This document shows, in pieces, positions 33,440 to 45,657 of a stretch of DNA of 64,000 nucleotides. The translations under genes were made by a program, and so were the position numbers. Position 1 is the stretch's first letter. Every line of letters begins with the position of its first letter. This stretch comes from Hepsetus odoe. Lineage: Eukaryota; Chordata; Actinopteri; Characiformes; Hepsetidae. The notes beneath the pieces were generated by a model. That model saw only the letters and a list, made by a program, of their open reading frames with translations, did no database searches and was not told the DNA's origin. The stretch is from contig CM029380.1 in the NCBI GenBank assembly GCA_017165825.1, positions 23,014,819 through 23,078,818 of the forward strand. Reading direction: 5' to 3'.

Positions 33440-33795
33440 TGCTTCCATTTGTCTGATCCTGGACAATATGAGTCCTCCACGGAAAAAGAGCTGGAGAGTG
33501 GCCAGAAGCAAAAAACAAAACAAACAAACAAACAAACAAAAAAAACAAATCGATACCATTTCTGCGAATATGAACTGAAATCAAACAATATCAGAACAAG
33601 ATCATTCGTTTTGCCGTGGAGGCGTTTGTGGATTTTGAGGCTGCGGGTCATTTGCGGCTGCTGTTCTTTAATTTTGAATGAGGGCGTAATGGTCCTGGGG
33701 ACTTTTGCCGTCGATCACTGTAAATAATTTAGAACAGCAGATTACACTCAGAAACTTTTCACAAGCAATGTTATAATGCAGTCCAAACGAGCTGA
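33440..33795. repeat. flank paralogous to 15145-15430
   Basis: GGACAATATGAGTCCTCC, GTGGAGGCGTTTGTGGA and TTTGCCGTCGATCACTGTAA all recur in order at 15145-15430. The copy here is longer, so the gene B side has suffered deletions. A fragment could be an old promoter-proximal element or simply passenger DNA. Confidence 0.75.
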
Positions 33796-33904
33796 TTAGA
33801 GATTATTTATGAACTGGGGAGGAGTGTGTGAGTGTGTGTGAGGGAGAGAGGGAGGGAGATGGAGACTGACAGAGATAGAGAGGGACAGAGATCACCCTGT
33901 GTGT

Positions 33905-33906
33905 TT

Positions 33907-33959
<53 letters not shown>

Positions 33960-33960
33960 T
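33905..33960 (+). repeat. (GT)n microsatellite
   Basis: About 25 GT units, preceded by a GA-rich stretch. Confidence 0.95.
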
Positions 33961-34503
33961 TTAAACGGGAGTCCATAAACCTTTGCCTTTGGCTGGACTT
34001 GAAGTCTAACTTCAGAAATCATCCTTTCATTCTCGAAGGGAAAAAATCTGGACCTGCTTTCGGGAAATGTATCACCCGATCTGGAATTTGTACAAACATC
34101 CGCTCCATAAGGTTAAGCTTTTGTCCAGATATGAAGCTAAACCTGATGGACAAGCAAGTGTCTAGAAATGAAATCACCAGTTCCTAAATCATTCCTACGA
34201 GGAAAAAATTCCCACTGTAAATGACAGCAACTGGAATTCTGACTATCTGATCGGAAACTTTTGTTAAAGGTTTTTTAAAAGAATGCATAGCAACCCCAAG
34301 TCCTTGAAGACAGCAGAAAGAGTCCAGTCTAATAATGTTTGTCTCATGGTGGTGATGGTGTCTTTTCACCCTCATCTGGGACAAGGATCCAGTTATTTTA
34401 TTCTGTCAAGTAGTCAAGACATGTCGGAATTCCAAAGTTTCCTTTCAGCTTGGTGTTGGAGCTAAAAGCTGACATAGCTGACACTAGACGAAGAAATTAT
34501 CTT

Positions 34504-34690
34504 ACATTTACATTTACGGCATTTAGCAGACGCTCTTATCCAGAGCGACTTCCATGTCCTAACTACAGGGACAGTCCTGGAGCAACTCAGGGTTAAGGGT
34601 CTTGCTCAGGGACCCAGTGGTGGTAGTGCCAGAGGTGGGATTCGAACCAAAGACTTGCCGTAGGCAAGTACCCTACCACTAGACCACCGC
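34504..34690 (-). mobile_element. second tRNA-type SINE family, full length
   Basis: On the minus strand the head is GGCGGTGGTCTAGTGGTAGG with box B-like GGTTCGAATCCC. The tail is the complement of TTTACGGCATTTAGCAGACG. Another near-full copy is at 44562-44752. Confidence 0.8.
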
Positions 34691-36180
34691 CATCTTCATA
34701 AAAATACGTCTTCAAACTGTCCCATCGGATTGTTCTGTTCTCCGTGGAGCGCTGTCCCGCTAACTGTCCCTGCCACTGTCTATATATCATTTGGGGTTTC
34801 AGTCATGATCAGTCCCGGTCTACGTTACTGTCCCCTTAAATTGTTTCTCGTTCCTGTCCCTGTCTCTGTTCCAGTCCAGTCACTAGTCCAGTCTCCTACT
34901 TACAAGGGAAATAAGGACAGGATCTAAACAAAAGGGCATTCCTGTTGCTCTCTTGCACCTGGACATTGATCTGTCTTTTCTCTGATCAGCTTTAAAGTCT
35001 TGTTGTCTGTCCATTTGACCCTCCAATCTTATGACCATATATGACCACTCCAGTCTTCCTTGCAGCCGCCCAGTCTTGTTCTTATCACTTGTTTAGCTCC
35101 CTGTCCATTTGCGAGTCCAGCACTAGACCACAACAGAAGGATTTGATTTAATGTAGCAGGGATTGAATGAAATGCTTTCCTGCAGAAGTTTCTACCAATT
35201 TGTCAAAGAGTCTTAGCACTGTTTTTAAGCGTATGATTAAAAGAGGATAATTGTGGCTGTTGCCTGCTGCGGGATGGGCTGCACCTCTTGGAAAGACACG
35301 GCCTAAAGGGAATGCAGCCAACAGGCTTCCCATCATGATCAAAACTGGAGCCCAGCACCACTATGGCATCTATCCAGCGTTCACCTTCACAGCCATTCTG
35401 TGAAAGCCATTTCCTCAGAGTTACAGACACAGAGGAGTCATTAGCGGAGAAAGAGTCGTCTGGTCTTGTTCAGTATTAAGTGCACATATACTGCATTCAC
35501 ATTCTCCTTTAGACTCAAGCATGTCCTTATAAAGGGCTGCTGACCAGCGAGGCATGTCTACGATCTTCAAAGAGATCTGAGCGGATTAACAGGGCTGCAA
35601 AGCTCTCCAAAGCAAGGTATACAGGACAGGTAGGAGGACTGGAGTTCTGCAAATAATATTTCTGACTTTTCAGAAGGACAAGTCTTTGGTTCTCACTCAG
35701 AGACATTTACCTGTCAGGTCTGAGCAGATTTAAGTAAAGATGTAAAAAAGCATATACACAGGCCGCAGAGATGGAACGTGGACACTGCAAATATCAGACT
35801 TTATGCAGACAGACAACCAACGCCTGTCTTGTGTTTCCTGTGGGAATATTTGTTGACATGCCAATTTGAAATGAGATCTAAGAGGTTACAGATAAATGTG
35901 AATTCATTTAAAGCCCCTGAATGTCTCATACCCGTAATTTAATTTACTCCGAAGGACAGTCACTCTAAGACGATTCCTCTAGGATGTGCTGGAAAGGCAC
36001 TTTTTTAAATGGTGTGATACATCTGAACTGGGAAGCTGGAATTGCAGAGTTTCCTGCAAGGACTAGAGGACGTTTAACGAAGAGTACAGAATCGATCTGA
36101 CACCCAGGGATTTGAATAAAATAGCCACTAATGAGAGATCGGAACATTTTTGCATAAAATCCTCAAGATGTCACAGTAGT
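34691..36180. other. intergenic, no gene recognised
   Basis: Unique sequence with no open frame above 75 codons that resembles a known protein and no repeat I can name. Confidence 0.5.
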
Positions 36181-36184
36181 TTGT

Positions 36185-36705
36185 GATGGCTTGTGGGGGT
36201 TCAAGGTGCCTCAAGGTGGTGTGAGGTGGTTAGAGGTGGTTTAAGATGGTTTGAGGTGGTTCAAGGTGGTTCAAAGTGATTTGAAGTGGTTAGAGGGGGT
36301 CTGAGGTGGTGTGAGGTGGTTAGAGGTAGTTTGAGGTGGTTCAAGGTGGTGCAAGGTGATCTGAGGTGGTTAGAGGTGGTTTAAGATGGTTTGAGGTGGT
36401 CTGAGGGGTCTGAGGTGGTTTGAGATGGCTTGAGGTGCTTTAAGATGGTTTGAGGTGGTTTGAAGTGGTTCAAGGTGGTTTAAAGTGGCTATAGATGGTT
36501 TAAGATGGTTTAAGATGGTTTGAGATGGTTTGAGATGGTTTGAAATGGTTTGAGGTGGTTCAAGGTGATCTGAGGTTGTTTGAGGTGGTTAAAGGTGGTT
36601 TAAGATGGTTTGAGGTGGTTTGCGGTGTTTTAAGGTGGTTTAAGATAGTGTGAGGTGGTTTAAGATGGTATGCTGTGGTCTGAGGTGTTCAGAGGTAGTT
36701 TTTAA
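36185..36705 (+). repeat. GAGGTGGTT minisatellite
   Basis: Some fifty degenerate units of about 10 bp built on TTGAGGTGGT and TTAAGATGGT cover 520 bp. A few stray units lie at 36900-36950. The plus strand is strongly G over C and is rich in GGTGG. Confidence 0.95.
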
Positions 36706-37980
36706 ATTTTAGCTTTTTTTTTTAGCTTTTCTTTCTTTCACTGTTTTATTTTTTTGCAGTCAATGAAGGACGAGAAAGATTTTAAACACAGACTACAACG
36801 CCATTCTGACCTACAGTGTTGAAAAAAATAGACATTAATCAAAGATCTGCTAATTTTACAAGATTTCTGCCTAAAATCCTTCAGATGTGACAGGGTTTGG
36901 AAGTGGTTTGTGGTGGTTTGAGGTGCTTTGAGATGGTCTGAGGTGTTCTGTAGTTTTGAGAAGGTTTTAGCTCGTCTTTCTGTATTTCTGACAAAACAGC
37001 CTCCAAAGAAATCTTCTTTGTTCAGATTCCCTGTTTCACCATCTTCTATGTTCTGTATAAAAACTGACTTGTGTAGGTTCTCTACTGGTTTTGGAAAGTG
37101 GAAAATGTCCATATTTGTGTTGTAGACACCTGTTTTCATTTACCACCACTGTAAAGAAATGAAGATTCGCTTCAATGAACCAATTCCAAATAACTTTGTT
37201 TACTCAACAATTGTAGAAAAAGAACAATCAGTGACATTCCCCTTTAACAAAGGCCATATTTGAGTTGGTTTGCATCGCTGTGTGGTGGGAATGTATAATT
37301 TTTCCTTCATAATGTCATAAATCTTGTATTTTCCCTGCTCAACTCAAAAAATAACAGGAAGAAACTGTAAAAGTGAAAAAGCGTCCTGCCCAGAATATCA
37401 GTAGAGAAGCTCCATATGATCTAATATTCATATAAATTTAATGTCATCTGATTTTTACATTCTTATTAAACCTCACGTATGGGGTAGACCACTCATGGGA
37501 AGATGAAGTGCTGCGGGTGCTACGCTCTGGACCTGCCCTTTGATGGCCACCAGCCGCGGGGGGTTTGACATTTAGACACATTAGAAATCACCTCTGGAAC
37601 AGCGTTCTGCATGATGGAGAATCTTCTTCTCTGCACCCAAAACCTGCTCCAAATAACCAGTAGGACACTGGCCATCATCTGAGGGAGCCTTTCTGACCTG
37701 CTCGTTATACTTAACATCAAACAATCAATTTACATATAAACACACACCAGACAAAACATGTCTGGTGTCTCAAATCTGTAGTCTAACTGCACCTTCTCAA
37801 ACTCTAATACACTTGTTTATGTGGTTTCAGACACCAGAGAGGATTGAACTGTGAGATAATGAGCTGCAGGCCAACAGGTTGTAGGTTCCAGTCTGGCCCA
37901 GTCCTCTCCAGCACTCCTAACCCCAAATAGCACCAAGGAGACTCTCTCGATCATCGCATGCTGGTCTGGATAAGAGCGAA

Positions 37981-37984
37981 GATT

Positions 37985-38055
<71 letters not shown>
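37981..38055 (+). repeat. (CT)n microsatellite
   Basis: A perfect run of about 33 CT units. Confidence 0.95.
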
Positions 38056-38056
<1 letters not shown>

Positions 38057-38129
38057 ATAGCTCAAGTTGGAATCAGGGTGAGTGTGCGATGTGTAAAACC
38101 TCCTTAATCAGCAGTAAAAGATTTCTGAG

Positions 38130-38505
38130 AGCTACACCAGCCTAAAATTACACCCGTCTAAAACTACACTAGCCTGAAACTACACCAGCCTAAAACTACA
38201 CCCGTCTAAACTAGCCTGAAACTACACTAGCCTAAAACTACACCCGTCTAAAACTACACTAGCCTTAAACTACAGCAGCCTAAAACTACACCCGTCTAAA
38301 ACTACACTAGCCTGAAGCACTGTGAAACTACACCCGCTAAAACTACACCAGCCTAAAACTACACCCGTCTAAATTACACTAGCCTGAAACTACAATAGCC
38401 TGAAACTACACCAGCCTAAAACTACACTAGCCTGAAACCACATCAGCCTAAAACTACACTAGCCTGAAACTACACCAGCCTGAAACTACAGGAAACTTGA
38501 GAACC
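38130..38505 (+). repeat. CTAAAACTACAC minisatellite
   Basis: About 22 units of 15-17 bp alternate between forms ending CCCGT, CCAGC and CTAGC (AAACTACACTAGCCTG and AAACTACACCCGTCT). The plus strand is C-rich with very few G. Confidence 0.95.
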
Positions 38506-38887
38506 CCCGCAAACTACACTTTCTAAAATGGTCTAAAATGAAATTTCATTTTAGGACATGAAATCAGGATACATGTAACTGAATTAAGGGTCATTTTTAA
38601 GGACCATGTCATGCTGTCCATTAAAAACTGAGTGGACACCTTCAGGCTGAGTGCACTGTGTGATCACGCAGCAGGGCATGAACACTGACTGACAGAGTCC
38701 AGTGTTAGACTGCATCATATCAAGGGACGTCTTGTTCGGAGAGGACGATTAAAAATGTCCTGAACACACTCTGAATTTGGGCTGTTTAATGGACCGTGAC
38801 AGTCTCCAGAGGTGACTGGACTCTTTGGGAAAAAAAATGTGTGCCTTGTTCAGAAACTGTGAGCACTTCTGTTCAAGGGGATCCAAC

Positions 38888-38926
<39 letters not shown>

Positions 38927-39002
38927 TCAGATGCTCATGAAAGCGTGTGTAGATGTGGAAAATCACATTTGACAAGCTCATATATATTTGAGCTGTATCT
39001 GT

Positions 39003-39757
39003 AGCTTTGTGCAAAAGTTTTAGGCAGGTGTGGCAAAAATGCTGTAAACAAGAATGCTTTCAGAAATATAAATAACGATTGTTTATTTTTATCAATTTAC
39101 AAAATGCAAAGTGAGTGAACAAAGAAAAATCTAAATCAGATCAATATTTGGTATTTTTCAGCACACCTTCAAACCAGCATCAGTTCTTCTAGGTACACTT
39201 GCACAGTCAGAGTTACAGCCCAGGATTATGGTCGGTGTCTGATCAGCCAGTTTTAGCCCAGCAAACGGTGCACAGTGATCATCAACGTCACACGGAGGAG
39301 AAACACAGTCATGTTTGGAACGACCGACCCGACCGAGTTCCTTCAAAACTAGTGGTGGTGCCAATATGGACCTCTGGATCCAAGAGGTCCCAGGTTGAGA
39401 GATCCCACCTCTGGCTTTCCACACTGGAGTCCTGGCAGACCGCCAACCCTGAGTGTCTCCAGAGGACTGTCCCTGTAATCAGGGCGTGAGTCGCTCTGGA
39501 TAAATAAACTTGTTAAATGCTGTAAATGTAAATCAACAAAAACAGGTATGCTTGAGTGTACCTAGAAGAACTGGCGGCTGTTTTGAAGGCAAAGTGGTCA
39601 CATGAAATATTCAATCTGATTAGATTCTCTTTTGTTAAGTTCCTGCATTTTTGTTGATTGATGAAATAAATGATCAACACTTCCATTTCTGAAGAAAGCG
39701 TTCTGTTTACAGCATTTTTTCACACCTGCCTAAAACTTTTGCACAGTACTGTGTGTT
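39003..39757. mobile_element. Tc1-like non-autonomous element with a nested SINE tail
   Basis: The left TIR is GTGCAAAAGTTTTAGGCAGG at 39010 and the right TIR is the complement, CCTAAAACTTTTGCACAG at 39728-39745. Inside, the minus strand keeps a CASVPRRTDA remnant of the transposase end. A plus-oriented SINE tail lies at about 39370-39535. Confidence 0.65.
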
Positions 39758-39954
39758 TATATATATTTTGACAGGAAGATTTATTATTGGAGGATGTTTC
39801 TGACGTGTGTTCACATTTAATGCCTTTAGTTCAGTGGAGGAGACAAAACTCTGGAAGGAAGGATGAAGAGGCAGGAAAGAAGAGAGGAAGGGAAGGAGGG
39901 AGGGAGGGAGGGAGGGAGAAAGGTTGAATTCACAAATTAGACAGACGAGTCACT

Positions 39955-40196
39955 TCAGACAGAGAGCGAGAGAGAGAGAGAGAAAGAGAAAGAGAGAGAG
40001 AGAGACAGAGAGAGAGAGAGAAAGAGAAAGAGAGAGAGAGACAGAGAGTGAGAGAGAGAGAGGCGAGGGAGGCAGAGACAGAGAGAGAGAGATAGAGAGA
40101 GACAGAGAGGGAGAGAGGGCAGAGAGAGAGAGAGAGAGAGAGAGGGGACAGAGAGAGAGAGAGAGAGAAGAGAGAGAAGGCAGGGGAGAGAGAGGC

Positions 40197-40265
<69 letters not shown>
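39955..40265 (+). repeat. polypurine GA-rich tract
   Basis: A 310-bp, nearly pure purine strand of GA repeats with AGAC and GGAG interruptions, ending in a perfect (GA)n of about 30 units. Confidence 0.95.
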
Positions 40266-40266
<1 letters not shown>

Positions 40267-40334
40267 TGAGCAGTGTGAGGTGGCGTTACCCTCTGACTAA
40301 CCCTTCACCTCAGGGCACAGCAGCCAGACAGACC

Positions 40335-40337
<3 letters not shown>

Positions 40338-40381
<44 letters not shown>
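40338..40381 (+). repeat. (AC)n microsatellite
   Basis: About 21 AC units shortly after the polypurine tract. Confidence 0.95.
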
Positions 40382-40383
<2 letters not shown>

Positions 40384-40648
40384 TTTGATCTGAAAGGCTC
40401 CACTCTAGACTTGAAGAGTCTCTTTACATTTTGATTTTTCATTTCTTCGTTCTTTCATTCCAGTCTTTCTAATCTGTTCTGCGCACTGTTGACCTCCATT
40501 CTTTCTTTTTTCAGCAAGTCCAATTTAAGTTAAAATCTTATTCAAATCTTTTTTAAGGACTTTCAAAGTTATTATTATTTTCAATTAACCATTATTTCTC
40601 TTCTTTAACATTCTTTAACATTTTCCTTTGTCGTGCACATATAAACAC

Positions 40649-41455
40649 AGCACTGTGCAAAAGTTTTAGTCAGGTGTGAAAAAATGCTGTAAACAGAACG
40701 CTTTCAGAAATGGAAGTGTTGATCATTTATTTTCATCAATCAACAAAATGCAGTGAATGAACAAAAAAAAAAGTGAAAGTGACAACCCTTGTCATTGCGA
40801 GGTCACGGCACAGCACACATGAACCACAACGAAATTGGACCTCTGCATTTAACCCATGCACACTCAAACCCGGGCAGCAGTGGGCAGCTATTGAAAGCGC
40901 CCGGGGAGCAGTGATGGGGACGGTACCTTGCTCAAGGGTACCTCAGGGCAACCTATTGGGAAGGAGTTTGAACCCCCGATCCTCCGATCATGCGGCTAAC
41001 GCCCTAATCGCTAGGCCACCGCTGCCCACATAAAGAGAATCTAAATCAGATAAATATTTGGTGTGACCACCCTTTGCCTTCAAAACAGCATCAGTTCTTC
41101 TAGGTACACTCGCACACGGTTTTTGAAGGAGCTCGGCCGGTAGTTCGTTCCAAACATCTTGGAGAACTGAGCACAGATCTTCTGTGGATGTAGCTTCCTC
41201 ACATCCTTCTGTCTCTTCATGTGATCCAGACACACTGGATGATGTGGAGATCAGGGCTCTGTGGGGCCAGAAGAACTGATGCTGCTCTGAAGGTAAAAGG
41301 TAGTAACACCAGATATTGATCTGATTTAGATTTTTCTTTTGTTCGCTCACTTTGCATTTTGGAAATTGATCAAAATAAACAATCATTATTGATATTTCTG
41401 AAAGCGTTCTTTGTTCACAGCATTTTTTCCACACCTGCCTAAAACTTGTGCACCG
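40649..41455. mobile_element. Tc1-like element interrupted by a SINE
   Basis: TIRs CTGTGCAAAAGTTTTAGTCA (40653) and CCTGCCTAAAACTTGTGCAC (about 41433) bound the element. The minus strand at 41050-41200 encodes VLQDVWNELPAELL and RRTDAVLKAKGGHTKY, the end of a Tc1-type transposase. A SINE at 40772-41030 is nested inside. Confidence 0.75.
40772..41030 (-). mobile_element. tRNA-headed SINE nested in the Tc1-like element
   Basis: The tail at the left (AAAGTGACAACCCTTGTCAT) and the head at the right (complement of GGGCAGCGGTGGCCTAGCG) show a full-length copy that inserted after the Tc1-like element. Confidence 0.85.
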
Positions 41456-41459
41456 TATT

Positions 41460-42175
41460 TTATATATGCATTTTTTATTGATTTAAAACTTTTACATTTC
41501 GTTCTTTTGCCTATAAAAAACGTATTCTACAGAAAAAATCATGATTATTTTCATTGCAAAACATCATTACCCTGGTAACCTGCTTGCCCCGTCCATGCAC
41601 TGGAGATTTTCCTGCACACATTTGCTGATGTGTGTTTTTAATCCGTCTCGAAAGGACGAGTTCAGACAAAGCACGGCAGCTTCATTAATTAATTAACAGA
41701 CATATGATTCATTTTCACTCTGCGTGCCAGATCGAAACACAAAGCCTAAAGGAAAGCTTGCGGTTGAAGCCCAAATATAGAATCAAGGCCCGAGTCTGTA
41801 TTTCTCTCTCTGACATGCAAATAATGAATTTGGTTCATGCACAAACTGCAACCTCTCCCATGACCCTAAACAGCAGCGAGAGTTGACGACCCTCCATTAA
41901 ATCAAATCAAATTCCAGAGGAAGCGCAGCTAAATAAATATAAAAAATATATTTAGCAAAAATAAAGAATGCACAGAATTTCCTGATTTATTTAATGAACT
42001 ATTGAAATATTGCAGCGTTTCATTACAAAGGGACATCACAGCACATTCATAATCACAGGGAAATATTGACAGCTTATGCAAGTACAAAATGTCATAAGGT
42101 GATATGAATGGTATTATTTGAAAAAGTGGTGAAAAGTTCATTTATAACTTTTTCATGAAGCCCCATTTAATGTTT
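41460..42175. other. intergenic, unique AT-rich sequence
   Basis: No gene or repeat is recognised. TTAATTAATTAACAGACATA near 41685 and nearby TAAT cores are the kind of motif found in homeodomain-bound elements, but this is weak evidence. Confidence 0.35.
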
Positions 42176-42179
42176 CATA

Positions 42180-42402
42180 AAGTGAAAGTGACTATTTGTC
42201 ATTGCGTGCACAGCGCAGGGAACCACAGTGAACCCACACACACCATGCTGCAGGGGGCAGCCATATCCAGCGGCCGGAGAGCAGTGATGGGGACGGTAGC
42301 TTGCTCAAGCATACTTCACGGTAACCTACTGTCTGGGATTCGAAGCTATGACCTTCTGATCCTGGGCCTGGTCCCTAAACACTAAACCACTGCTGCCCCA
42401 GG
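42180..42402 (-). mobile_element. SINE, partly decayed
   Basis: It contains GAAAGTGACTATTTGTCATT, GCAGGGGGCAGCCATATCC and GGGGACGGTAGCTTGCTCAA. The head lies at the right (complement of GGGGCAGCAGTGGTTTAGTG). Confidence 0.75.
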
Positions 42403-43489
42403 GTCTGTACCTTTTGAGGGTAGATTAAATCTGTGTGTTGGGTGTGGGAAACATCCCTGATGATGTAATGGGCCCTCCTGATGAGCCTGGTGTGTTAGAT
42501 GTCCTTTAGTGGGACGTCCTGAAATGGACTGTACACAGTTAAATCTCCGTATTGATTTTTTTTGGTGAAAAAATGCAATAAATTAACAATCAATGCACTT
42601 TTTGATGCTGGAATCAAAAGATCCAGCACAATTTTGCTATTTTGGGTCCTCAGCAGGAATAAACTTGTAAAATTGTATAATATTGTTGCTTCGGTTTGCT
42701 CTCAGGTGTCATTGTTTCTAAATGGATCAAGACTGGTTACCTGGCATTACTGTCCTGGAACAGGATTAGCGCCCCCTCCAGTTTCATAGTGGAACGACGG
42801 GTGTGCAGGTTGATCTGGTCGTTATTTATTGCATTTATCATTTTTTTTTCTGCACAGAATTAACTTAAGGTGCATATATACACACAGTACTGTGCAAAAG
42901 TCTAGGTACCCATCATTTCCTCATACTGTGTGTTAGACCGTGGCCTTTCAGTCTGGTTTATTTACTTCGTAGCGACGTTTTAAGATTAATGGATCTATTA
43001 ACTTGTATTTGTACATTTATTAAGAGTAATGTAAGTCTTAATTATGATATCTCTCATTGTCGGAATAAACAGAACATCTTACTGATTTCTAAAGATGCTT
43101 AAATGTCTTTTTTTTTTTTTTTACCTTCAACAGGACTTTCTTCCTGTGCAGGTTTTTATAGAAGCTGAAAAACAACCCCATCTCCTGGTGTCTCTGATAT
43201 CCATGTGGCTTTCCTGTCACCCACACAGGCGCCAAGTTCGAGGCCTAAGCAGGCCTAATCTGTATGCTCACCACATGCCGAGCTCTCTCAGCTTTCAAAC
43301 ATGTTTTTTTTTACTCTTTTTTATTTTTTATGTCTGGTAATGCCTTTTTTCCCCCACAAAATCACAGCATAACATGTTCTGCATTTATTACAGCACTGAT
43401 ACAAAGCTTCACCGACCAAAAGAGGGCAGCAGTGTCATGAGCTTGTTTTAACGGTGAACCTGCAGTGTGTGAAAAAGGGATGAAAAAGG

Positions 43490-44015
43490 AATGAGAAACT
43501 GCTGTAGAGAGAGAGAATGAAAAGGGGAGCACAGAAGATAAAGGGGTAAATGGGAGAAAGCGAACGAGAAGCATACAGAACGGAAAGGAATGGAGAGGGA
43601 GGGAACGGGAGGGGGAGAGCAAGAAAAGAGAGAATGAGAGAATAAGGCAGAGAGAGAGAGAGTTGGAGAGTGAGGATGTCAGTGAAAGAGGAAGAAAAGA
43701 GGGAGAAGAGGAGGTAGAGAATAAGAAATGAGAACCAGAGAAAGGGAGAGATGGGAAGGGAGGAGAACGCAAGAAAAGCGAGGACGAGAAAGAGGGGAAG
43801 GGATTGAAGAAGAAAAGTGAGAGATAAAGGAATATAGATAACAAAACAGAGAAAGAGAGAGAGAATAGAAAGGAAAGAACAAGAAAAGAGAGAGTGAGAA
43901 GGGGAGGGGGTGGGCAAGGAAGGAGAAAAAAGGGAAAAGGAGCAAATTAAAGGGAAGAGGAAAAGGGCCAAGCGAGAAATTAGAGAAAGAAAGAAAGAAT
44001 GAAAGAAAGAAAGAC
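43490..44015 (+). repeat. long imperfect polypurine tract
   Basis: More than 500 bp with almost only A and G on the plus strand, irregular rather than a simple repeat (GGAGAG, GAAAAG and AAGAGG mixtures). Open frames on the minus strand here (Ser/Phe/Leu-rich) are by-products of the composition. Confidence 0.9.
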
Positions 44016-44561
44016 ATCTGTTCTTCTACAGATGTCTGGATTTCCCTGAGGGTCCCAGTGCTGCATTACTGGTCAGAGTGGTTGGACATTAGTGGACCCA
44101 AACTGAAGTTCTGGGGTTTGTCCTGGACTTTATTTTAGATCCGTGTAGCCGATCTCAGCCCGGGTGGGCTCATCTCTGATCAGACTGACAGAACGGTCTT
44201 CTGCAAGCTGGACAGATGTTTAGGCCTGACCCGGGTCCAGTCAGCTGTTCATGTCAGTGCAGGTTAACACAGAAACTGTTTGATTCACTTTATAAACAGC
44301 CTTGGATAACCCTCACTGCACTAATGCTCAAATTGCAGCCTAATCACCATTGGAACCTGTCAATCAAAAAATAATACAGCAGGAACGGGCCTGAGCATAT
44401 GGAAGCAGTTTTCCTGCCTCGTCTTCTAAATCATACTGACATGTTGCTCTCGCTCTCTCTCACTCTCTCCCCCCACCCCCTCTCTCTCTCCCTCTCCGGG
44501 ATGCTTATCCTGGCCCGGATTCAGGGCAGGATGTAAGTGCGAGTTCTGACATAGACCACAC

Positions 44562-44752
44562 TTTACATTTACGGCATTTAGTGGACGCTCTTCTCCATGT
44601 CCTAACTACAGGGACAGTCCTGGAGCAACTCAGGGTTAAGGGTCTTGCTCAGGAACCCAATGGTGGTAGTGCTGCAGGTGGGATTCGAACCTGGGACCTC
44701 TTGATCAATAGACATAGGATCGAGTATTCTACCACTAGACCACCACCACTTT
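44562..44752 (-). mobile_element. second-family tRNA-type SINE
   Basis: The tail starts TTTACGGCATTTAGTGGACG and the head at the right is the complement of GTGGTGGTGGTCTAGTGGTA. Box B is GGTTCGAATCCC. Confidence 0.8.
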
Positions 44753-45540
44753 ATTAACCACTAACCGCAGGGTCAAAGCATTAAGACGACATACAGAAAG
44801 AGGATTCATGCTTCTCGTGGTACAATGGACACCAGACACGAGAAGGAGACATGAATTGACAACAAGGATGCAGGACACGGACCGGCCATGGACAAAAAAA
44901 AAAAAACACGTGGACATGGAAAACACACGGACCAGAGAAGCCAGACAAATCCCAATAAAAAGGCACACACATGGACATTTAAGTGTACCTAATAAAGTGT
45001 CCACCGAGGGTATATTTACAGTTGTACTAACTGGGATTCAAGCTGATGAATCAATTTTATTTCCAACGCTGCTGGTTGCCAAATCAGTCGCCCAACTGAG
45101 CTGGGAAATTGCTGGCTGTGGAATCACTGGGGGGCAAACTTATGACCTCCCAGTCGCTTTTATTTCTAAGAGTTATATTCAATTTGAAAAAATATTAAAG
45201 TGATCATTGATTGAAGGAAATACTTTTGTCTGAGCAGCTCACACTGGAAGGTGTTTAAATGCTTCAGGATGGGGCTGAACGAACAGATTCAATTCTGAAA
45301 AGAACAGAAAATGCTCCTGATGGGAAAATTACTTTTATGGTACAAAAACAGTGAGTCTTCAGAAATGTCAAGCCAACTGCCTCCAACATCCAGAAGATGC
45401 TGAAATGAGAAAGCAGGAAGACCCGTATAATGGTCTACTGGGACAGTGCTGGAGTGTGTTCCACTCACTCTCCTCTTCTAGAGTTACTAAAAGAAGATTT
45501 TACATAGTTGTAGATGTAAAATAGAGAAAAGAGCCTCTGT
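44753..45540. other. intergenic, no gene recognised
   Basis: Unique sequence with a short poly-A run. No coding similarity and no clear repeat. Confidence 0.45.
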
Positions 45541-45544
45541 CCAG

Positions 45545-45591
45545 TCTTTATCTGAGCCGGTTATCCTGATCAGGCTTCCCAGACCATAGCA

Positions 45592-45657
<66 letters not shown>

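Noticed and set aside
36738..37139. 133-codon minus-strand open frame
   Set aside because: No recognised domain or splice support; lies next to minisatellite sequence.
39924..40337. 137-codon Arg/Glu-rich open frame
   Set aside because: Translation of a GA repeat; no protein similarity beyond composition.
43362..44017. Long open frames on the minus strand (112-178 codons)
   Set aside because: Their Ser/Phe/Leu/Pro composition is forced by the polypurine tract on the other strand. No start context, splice sites or domain.
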